Shown here piece by piece: positions 38,796 to 43,706 of a stretch of 43,706 bases of DNA. A model generated the notes under the pieces. It did not search any database. It was not told the DNA's origin and worked only from the letters and a program-made list of their open reading frames with translations. The translations under genes and the position numbers were made by a program. The stretch's first letter is position 1. Each line of letters begins with the position of its first letter. Origin of the DNA: Acidobacteriota bacterium (GTDB lineage: Bacteria > Pseudomonadota > Alphaproteobacteria > Caulobacterales > Hyphomonadaceae). The DNA lies in contig JADJRB010000005.1 in NCBI GenBank assembly GCA_016712445.1, forward strand, positions 1-43,706. Reading direction: 5' to 3'.

Positions 38796-40223
38796 CTATG
38801 AATCGAAGTACGCGATGCCGTTGCCTGCCGCGCTGCGGGAGATGCAGCGAATCGTAACCACGCCTTTGGCGGTAGGCGTAAACGTGAGCTGCAGCGCCTC
38901 CCAGGTATCCACGGCTGCAGTCATCGTCGCCGTCGCGTCCGACACGCCGATTTCGCCGCCGCCGAGCACGCTGATCTGTGGTTTGTTCGTCGCGGCGTGG
39001 TTCGTGTCGTAGCGCGCGTACACGGTGATCGTCGTAATCGACGCGTCCACGGGTACCTGGAAGTCGTGATAGCCGGGCCCGGTCAGTTTGAGCGATGCCG
39101 CGCCCGCGTGCGTGACGCTGGTTTCCTTCGTGCCCGCGTTTGGGCGCTCGTACGGCCCAACTGCGTAGCTTGTGGAGGCCCCGCCGGAAGCCCGAGGGCC
39201 ACCGCTGATGTCTGTTACTGGACCGCCGGACTGCGCGCCAAAACCTAGCATTGTAGAGCTTTCAGTGGGCATTCCCCAGGGGCGCACGGGACGCAACCCC
39301 CAGAGGCATTCTCGCCCCTCGCTCCACGTCGCGGCTTTTGTTGTTGATGAGTTGCTGCCTATCGACACATTTGTCCGTGGCGTTGTGGCCATGAATACGT
39401 TGTAGTCCTCGACGATCATCCCTGAACTCGCTCCGCTGAGCGCCGTGCCGGAAGAATACCAATAGCTGTTGTAGACCGAAAACGGGAGGGAGGTGGCAAC
39501 GTTTGCGGAAATACCATTGAATCCGAAAAAGGCGCAGTTATAGACGCTGATGCCTCCGCCTTTGAAGCTGTTTGCACCAGTAACGCCAACGATGATGGAC
39601 CAGTTTCCACCCGTCCCCACTATCATGAAAACGCAATTTGTGATGGAAATGCCGACATTGTAGTCAGCGCTGGCTGAGGTCGGCAAGGTGATCGACGCAC
39701 ACGTTCCACTATGGGAAATGAAATAGCAGCGATCAAACGTCCAGTTCGCCGCCTGCCCTGCCGTACCTGTATAGGCGACCAGCAGGCTTGTTATGGCGGA
39801 GGATCGGAAGATACAACGACGAAACGTGCAGTTCGTGCTGTTGGTTGTAGTGGCGTTCACGCACCGTGTTGTACCGCTGAAAATGATGAAATTCTCAAAA
39901 GTGAGGTAATCTCTTCCCGCCAGGTCGAGCGTGTTGGCGCTCACTGGTGCGGTTTCATCATCCGTGACTCGCGCAGTCCACACCACCTCGCCCGCGTCGC
40001 CAGTAAACTGGCCGCTCACATCTCCAATGACCTGCGTTTCCGCCGTAGCGGATGTCATCGCCACGGTGACCACCTCACGGTAGGTCCCGGCCCCCACGTA
40101 AACGGTGTCTCCGGAGGCGATGCCGGACGCACCCAGGGCTTTGCCCAGGGTAAGCCAAGCCGCGCCGGCAGAGGTGCCGGCATTCGAATCGGAGCCTGAT
40201 TTTCTGACGTAGTAGGTTGCCAC
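38796..40223 (-). CDS. Beta-helix spike-like protein
   Basis: A 475-residue protein. The start MATYYVRKSGSDSNAGTSAG followed by AWLTLGKAL and VYVGAGTYREVV is the opening of right-handed beta-helix proteins (pectate-lyase-like). Short Asn/Thr/Cys-rich coils continue to about residue 300 (NCTFRRCIFRSS, NWTFDRCYFI). The C-terminal 130 residues resemble a carbohydrate-binding jelly roll (AASLKLTGPGYHDFQVPVDA, ITTITVYARYD). It is a likely surface spike with sugar-binding or sugar-cleaving activity. Confidence 0.75.
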   Translation of the reverse strand: MATYYVRKSGSDSNAGTSAGAAWLTLGKALGASGIASGDTVYVGAGTYREVVTVAMTSATAETQVIGDVSGQFTGDAGEVVWTARVTDDETAPVSANTLDLAGRDYLTFENFIIFSGTTRCVNATTTNSTNCTFRRCIFRSSAITSLLVAYTGTAGQAANWTFDRCYFISHSGTCASITLPTSASADYNVGISITNCVFMIVGTGGNWSIIVGVTGANSFKGGGISVYNCAFFGFNGISANVATSLPFSVYNSYWYSSGTALSGASSGMIVEDYNVFMATTPRTNVSIGSNSSTTKAATWSEGRECLWGLRPVRPWGMPTESSTMLGFGAQSGGPVTDISGGPRASGGASTSYAVGPYERPNAGTKETSVTHAGAASLKLTGPGYHDFQVPVDASITTITVYARYDTNHAATNKPQISVLGGGEIGVSDATATMTAAVDTWEALQLTFTPTAKGVVTIRCISRSAAGNGIAYFDS

Positions 40224-40224
40224 G

Positions 40225-40464
40225 CTATGCGGCGCTCCTCTTGTCGATGATCCAGTTGGCGATGAGTTCGATCATCTCCACTCGTTGCGCCTCGCTCAAA
40301 TTGGCGAGCACCTGAGGAAACGTGAGTGTGTTCGCGCCCGTGAAATCACGAATCCGCGCGCCCGTCTTGCTATTCGTGACGCGGCACGAGATCTCGTACC
40401 GCGGCGCGTTCGTGATCGTCTGGTTGGCGAGCTTGGTAATCGCGAAGTTTTGGAGATCGGGCAT
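40225..40464 (-). CDS. Small hypothetical protein
   Basis: A 79-residue protein with a beta start (APRYEISCRVTNSKTGARIR) and a C-terminal helix (SEAQRVEMIELIANWIIDKR). It precedes the beta-helix gene by one base. It may be a chaperone or adapter for the neighbouring fibre proteins; this is inference from position only. Confidence 0.55.
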   Translation of the reverse strand: MPDLQNFAITKLANQTITNAPRYEISCRVTNSKTGARIRDFTGANTLTFPQVLANLSEAQRVEMIELIANWIIDKRSAA

Positions 40465-40467
40465 AAT

Positions 40468-40989
40468 TTAGGGAGTATCCGTGGTCCAGTAAAGGACAGT
40501 CAGCACGTCATCCGGCGTGAAGGGTCGATAGGACGGTAAAGTGACGTCGAGCACCTTGGGATTCGCGCCACCTCCGGGAGCCAGGAAGTCTACTACGTCG
40601 CCGGTCGCGCGCGAAGATCGAAACGACACGAGGATGGCCGCACTCGCTGTGGGAGTGTGGGATAGAGTGAGGCTCACTGAAGGCGTGGTCGCCGGCACGG
40701 CTGCCGGTATCGTAAACTTCTGGATCACTGCGCGGGGTTGAACTACGGGCGCTGTGATCGCCTCGAGGCGCGGAGGCGTGACGCTGGTATTTAGCGTCAG
40801 GCCAGGCCCAAGTTCCGCGCACACCGGTACCGGCACCGTAATTGCGCCGGCGCTGAGTGGCACGGAGACGGAAACCTGCACGGTATTGCCGCGGCAGGCC
40901 TTCGAAGCGATCGCGGCCGAGGTTTGCGCGTCGGCTGCCGGCGCGAGGGCGAACGCGAGCACAACCAGGCCCAGCAGGCCGCTGTTCAT
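40468..40989 (-). CDS. Alternative: separate exported protein from an internal start
   Basis: If translation begins at the internal ATG 40989-40987, the product is a 173-residue exported protein with a signal peptide and an Ala-X-Ala-Gln site. The only ribosome-binding-like sequence (AAGG) lies about 17 bases upstream, which is poor, so use of this start is uncertain. Confidence 0.35.
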   Translation of the reverse strand: MNSGLLGLVVLAFALAPAADAQTSAAIASKACRGNTVQVSVSVPLSAGAITVPVPVCAELGPGLTLNTSVTPPRLEAITAPVVQPRAVIQKFTIPAAVPATTPSVSLTLSHTPTASAAILVSFRSSRATGDVVDFLAPGGGANPKVLDVTLPSYRPFTPDDVLTVLYWTTDTP

Positions 40990-41580
40990 TGCAAAGCGGA
41001 ATACCGCCTTGCCCGCCACGAACGCGGGCTCGGCGCGTAGTGTCTCGATTGCTCGTTTGTGTACTTGGCTGATCCGCGCTTCCCCCACGCCGAGGTCCCC
41101 GCCGATCGCCGCCATCGCCTGGTCGTGATAGTAGTACTGCCGCACGATAGTGCGTTGCCGCCCACTCAGCCCCTCGACCAGGTTGCGCAGTTGCGACGCG
41201 AACTGCGCGGCCATGCTCGCCTCCTCGGGCGTGCGCTGCACGGCGCGCGGCTCCAGGTACAAATCGTCGACTCGCAGCTCCACGCGTTCACTCGCCTCGC
41301 CCGCGTTGATCTTTGCGCGCGCCTCTCTCGAGACGAAGTCCAAGCCGCGCAGGTAATCGCGGATGGCACCGTTAATCCGCCAGCGTGCGAACGTTTCAAA
41401 CGTCGCGCCTCGCGCCGCATCGAACCGCAGCGCGGCCTCGATCAAGCCCATGCGTGCCGCCTGGTTAATATCATCGCGTTCCACGTTCGCGGGAAGCCTG
41501 CGGTGGTGATCGCGTGCGATCAGTGTCGCGAGCTTCAAATTCTGCTCGACCAATTCGCGCTGGGCGTCGGTCAATTGCAT
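40468..41580 (-). CDS. Sigma factor fused to an exported domain
   Basis: A 370-residue protein 16 bases downstream of the portal. Residues 9-80 are sigma-70 region 2 (LVEQNLKLATLIARDHHRRL, then INQAARMGLIEAALRFDAAR and TFARWRINGAIRDYLRG). Residues 137-182 are region 4 (LSGRQRTIVRQYYYHDQAMA, ISQVHKRAIETLR). Region 3 is short, as in FliA/WhiG-type factors. After a linker, residues 198-219 form a signal-peptide-like hydrophobic segment (MNSGLLGLVVLAFALAPAAD followed by AQ), then 150 residues of beta-rich sequence with two Cys. The whole frame has no stop. It could be a membrane-tethered sigma factor, or two genes merged in frame, with the second starting at Met198. Confidence 0.85.
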   Translation of the reverse strand: MQLTDAQRELVEQNLKLATLIARDHHRRLPANVERDDINQAARMGLIEAALRFDAARGATFETFARWRINGAIRDYLRGLDFVSREARAKINAGEASERVELRVDDLYLEPRAVQRTPEEASMAAQFASQLRNLVEGLSGRQRTIVRQYYYHDQAMAAIGGDLGVGEARISQVHKRAIETLRAEPAFVAGKAVFRFAMNSGLLGLVVLAFALAPAADAQTSAAIASKACRGNTVQVSVSVPLSAGAITVPVPVCAELGPGLTLNTSVTPPRLEAITAPVVQPRAVIQKFTIPAAVPATTPSVSLTLSHTPTASAAILVSFRSSRATGDVVDFLAPGGGANPKVLDVTLPSYRPFTPDDVLTVLYWTTDTP

Positions 41581-41596
41581 GTGTGCGATTCCCCTT

Positions 41597-43147
41597 TCAA
41601 GCTGCTGCCTTCCGTGATTCGTGCAGCCGCGTGATCGCCGTGCGCAGCTCGCGCAGCGCCTCCGCCATTTTCGGGCTCTGCACGTTGCGTTCGTTGTCCT
41701 GGTCGTCGCGCTGGTCTTCGAGCGCCTCGATCTCCGCCTTCACGTCCGCCACGCCTAGGGCTTCGAGCACGAGCCGCGCCGTGGTCTGCCAGGTGATGGA
41801 AACGGGCTCTTTCCCGTCGAGCGTTGCGCCCTGCACGATCGCGCCGATCTGCTCCCGAATATCGTGTTCGAGAATCGGCGGAAACGTGACGCGGATCTGC
41901 GGCTTCGCCTCAGCGCCAGCCAAGCGCAAGCGCCCGTTCGCCGCGCGCTGGTTGCGCAGGATCGCATATTCGAGGATCGTGATCAAGATCGATTTCCAAA
42001 GCTCCTGGCGATCGCGAAACTTCAGTTCCGTGGGCCGGTCCAGGCTTTTCGCCGTGGCGAGGTTGCCCGTTGACACGTCGCCGAAGAACGTCTCGGGGAG
42101 CCCCATGGCCGCGCAAACCATGAGCAGTCCGCGCCGCCCGTCTTCCGCGCTCGTCGTCGCGCCGGCGGTTTTGATCGGGTCGAGCTTCACGCCCGAGCCG
42201 ATGAACGTTGACGCCGTCGTCGACGGCGGGTTCGTGTCGTATGCGCCGCCTGTGCCCGTGTTCGCGTTGAGGCGCGTTTTCAGCCGGTCGACGAGCTGCT
42301 GCCCGCCCTGCCCGCTCGCGTGCCAGGCGAAGCGCGCGTAAGCCTTTACGATGGAGAACCAGTTTTCCAGGAACGTCTTGTAGGCGCGCGCCCAGTCGTT
42401 GGCCTGATACGTTTCGGGCACGCCGAATTTCATGTCGCTGAGCGAGCCCACTTTGACGTGGTACACAGGCGCGTCCCACATCACCGGCGCGCCGCCGATC
42501 GTTTCGCGCCGCGCGTCCGGCTCGTAGCCGAGCGCGGGATAAAACGCGGTACGGTCCGCGTGCGTCAAAGTGCCACTGTCCTCGTTCAGCACCGGCTGGC
42601 TCCAAACGCGCTTGTACAACCAGGGTTCTTTCGCGTCGTCCGGATTGCAGATGATTTCGCTGATCTCATCAGCGGGGATCGTGCGCACCCGCGTCATGCC
42701 CTCGATCGCGTCCGTGAAGAGCACGAAGAACAGGTTGCCGAACACCTGCAGGTCCTGCTCTTTGAGCGTCCGCGCCTGGTGGCCGAACTCGGCCTTGTTC
42801 TTCGCGTCGTCGAAGAACGCGTTGAGAAACTCCTGCGTTTCCTCGTCGTCGCTCGTGATCGACACGCCCTGCGCCCAAACATACTGCGATTGGATCGTGA
42901 CAGCGCGATTGATCAGCGGGTTTTTGAGGAACATGACCCGGCTCAGCTCTGCGATCTTGCGCCGCCCCGCCGCGTCGAATTCGCGCGCGCCGTCCATCAT
43001 GACGCGCTGCCAGCCCTGGTCTTCGAGGGCAAGCTGCAGATCCGCGATGGATTCGCGCAGCAGCTCGTTCGTCCAGCGCTCCTGCTGGAGCGTCTCGGCG
43101 AGCTTCGCCTCGGCGAGCGCGGCGGGTTTGGCGGGCTTGCGTGCCAT
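41597..43147 (-). CDS. Portal protein
   Basis: A 516-residue protein, first large gene of the late operon. NPLINRAVTIQSQYVWAQGV, QARTLKEQDLQVFGNLFFVL and MGLPETFFGDVSTGNLATAK are typical of phage portals, the last being the conserved region near the channel. The C-terminus is charged and helical (VADVKAEIEALEDQRDDQDN). The dodecameric portal forms the packaging vertex. Its ATG comes two bases after a T-run, and no Shine-Dalgarno sequence is visible. Confidence 0.92.
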   Translation of the reverse strand: MARKPAKPAALAEAKLAETLQQERWTNELLRESIADLQLALEDQGWQRVMMDGAREFDAAGRRKIAELSRVMFLKNPLINRAVTIQSQYVWAQGVSITSDDEETQEFLNAFFDDAKNKAEFGHQARTLKEQDLQVFGNLFFVLFTDAIEGMTRVRTIPADEISEIICNPDDAKEPWLYKRVWSQPVLNEDSGTLTHADRTAFYPALGYEPDARRETIGGAPVMWDAPVYHVKVGSLSDMKFGVPETYQANDWARAYKTFLENWFSIVKAYARFAWHASGQGGQQLVDRLKTRLNANTGTGGAYDTNPPSTTASTFIGSGVKLDPIKTAGATTSAEDGRRGLLMVCAAMGLPETFFGDVSTGNLATAKSLDRPTELKFRDRQELWKSILITILEYAILRNQRAANGRLRLAGAEAKPQIRVTFPPILEHDIREQIGAIVQGATLDGKEPVSITWQTTARLVLEALGVADVKAEIEALEDQRDDQDNERNVQSPKMAEALRELRTAITRLHESRKAAA

Positions 43148-43149
43148 CT

Positions 43150-43188
43150 AAAAAATACGGGCCGCGAACGGCTTGCACCGTGCGGCCC
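43150..43188 (-). terminator. Terminator-like hairpin touching the portal start
   Basis: On the minus strand GGGCCGC (43188-43182) pairs with GCGGCCC (43165-43159) around a 16-base loop, followed by GTA and TTTTTT (43155-43150). The portal ATG begins at 43147. It looks like an intrinsic terminator or attenuator immediately upstream of the late operon. Confidence 0.65.
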
Positions 43189-43357
43189 TGGGGAAATGCA
43201 GTTTATTCGGAGGTTAGATTTTACGTTCTCATGTTTGGGAGGTGGGACGCGCCCCGCGCGGGACTGGAGATCGGGCGCGCTCGGTCTGTCATCTCTCGAT
43301 AGTCTCGGTCCCTCGCGGCAGCTCGGCCAAGATCAAATCACGTCGCTCAGCTCGTCG

Positions 43358-43531
43358 TCATCCGCAACGAAGTCGAGCAGGCCGCAGTTCAGAGCGCTCA
43401 TTGCTTGCCGCGCGCCAGACGCGGTCGAGCGCGATCGCAAGCGCGCCGGGCGATAGCCGCGTGTCGGCGCGCAGGTGTGCAACAACGTTCGGCAAAAGGA
43501 TTTCGCAGGGTTCGGGTCTACTTTGTTGCAT
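43358..43531 (-). CDS. Small hypothetical protein
   Basis: A 57-residue frame from ATG 43531, overlapping the end of the preceding gene by 14 bases. It reads MQQSRPEPCEILLPNVVAHL followed by RADTRLSPGALAIALDRVWR and an Arg-rich end. It has the codon bias of a real gene. The helix after LSPGALA may be a short DNA-binding turn. About 170 bases with no gene separate it from the portal hairpin. Confidence 0.6.
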   Translation of the reverse strand: MQQSRPEPCEILLPNVVAHLRADTRLSPGALAIALDRVWRAASNERSELRPARLRCG

Positions 43532-43706
43532 GCAATTTCTTGACCACCTCCAGCTTGCGCGGCCCGGTCTGCTCGCGGCTCACAAACTTCGCGCGCTCGG
43601 CCTCGTCGGGGATGAGCGCGTCGAGCGCCTTCAGCGGAAACGTGCACGCGGCGAGGAACGCCTCTCGGCCGACACGGCGCAGCACTTTTGCGATGTCGAG
43701 GATTTC
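43518..43706 (-). CDS. Small phage protein, C-terminal part (continues from base 1)
   Basis: The frame enters at 43706 on a codon boundary and ends with TAG at 43520-43518 after 62 residues (EILDIAKVLRRVGREAFLAA, then CTFPLKALDALIPDEAERAK and a basic end). It has no start of its own. Joined to the 64 codons at 192-1 it makes a plausible 126-residue protein: a charged helix, a short beta segment (YSIIIKAAEW) and this helical end. Confidence 0.65.
   Translation of the reverse strand, partial: EILDIAKVLRRVGREAFLAACTFPLKALDALIPDEAERAKFVSREQTGPRKLEVVKKLHATK

Noticed and set aside
43333..43647. 104-residue minus-strand frame near the right end
   Set aside because: Arg/Ala shadow composition; two better frames (43358-43531 and 43518-43706) cover the same bases.

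Overview
The window is a GC-rich tailed-phage (siphovirus-type) genome, and nothing in it looks like bacterial chromosome. Portal, large and small terminase, protease, HK97-fold capsid, tail tube, tape measure and tail-tip/fibre genes are all present. The two ends appear to join: the gene cut at base 1 (minus strand) continues in frame at base 43706. The simplest reading is one complete, circular or circularly permuted genome of about 43.7 kb opened inside a small gene. The host is probably a GC-rich Gram-negative bacterium. Several export signals ending in Ala-X-Ala-Gln and a small Lys/Gly-Gly-rich protein faintly suggest Acidobacteriota, but that is only a guess.

Layout. (1) 1-4388, minus strand: a protein of unknown function, a ParB-like/DNA methyltransferase fusion, a minimal tyrosine recombinase, both terminase subunits and two small genes. 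(2) 4389-5482: a mostly non-coding control region with inverted repeats, two small leftward genes and a divergent promoter pair whose start codons sit at the predicted transcription starts. (3) 5483-8114, plus strand: tightly overlapping early genes (zinc-ribbon proteins, a RecB/Cas4-like nuclease, small membrane proteins). (4) 8145-8823: a wrecked tyrosine integrase ending inside the 3' end of a tRNA-Phe-like sequence, the probable attP. (5) 8824-9585: a non-coding stretch with three copies of a 20-bp palindromic element; a fourth, better copy lies inside the following replication-initiator-like gene. (6) 9586-16758, plus strand: replication-like protein, pentapeptide-repeat protein, HNH endonuclease, ASCH-like protein and many small zinc-ribbon or unknown proteins. 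(7) 43531 down to 16789, minus strand: the late operon, in transcription order portal, sigma-factor fusion, fibre-like proteins, head morphogenesis protein, protease/scaffold, decoration protein, capsid, connectors, tail tube, tail chaperones, tape measure, tail tip and a small membrane protein.

The most unusual items are a phage sigma factor fused in frame to a signal-peptide-like segment and an exported domain, just downstream of the portal; a tail-assembly-chaperone-like domain fused to a class I SAM methyltransferase; hairpin/T-run terminators placed directly before start codons in the late operon; a degenerate integrase at a tRNA attP alongside a second minimal recombinase; and a palindromic element repeated before and inside the replication gene. 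All function names rest on motifs and gene order read by eye; no database search was run.
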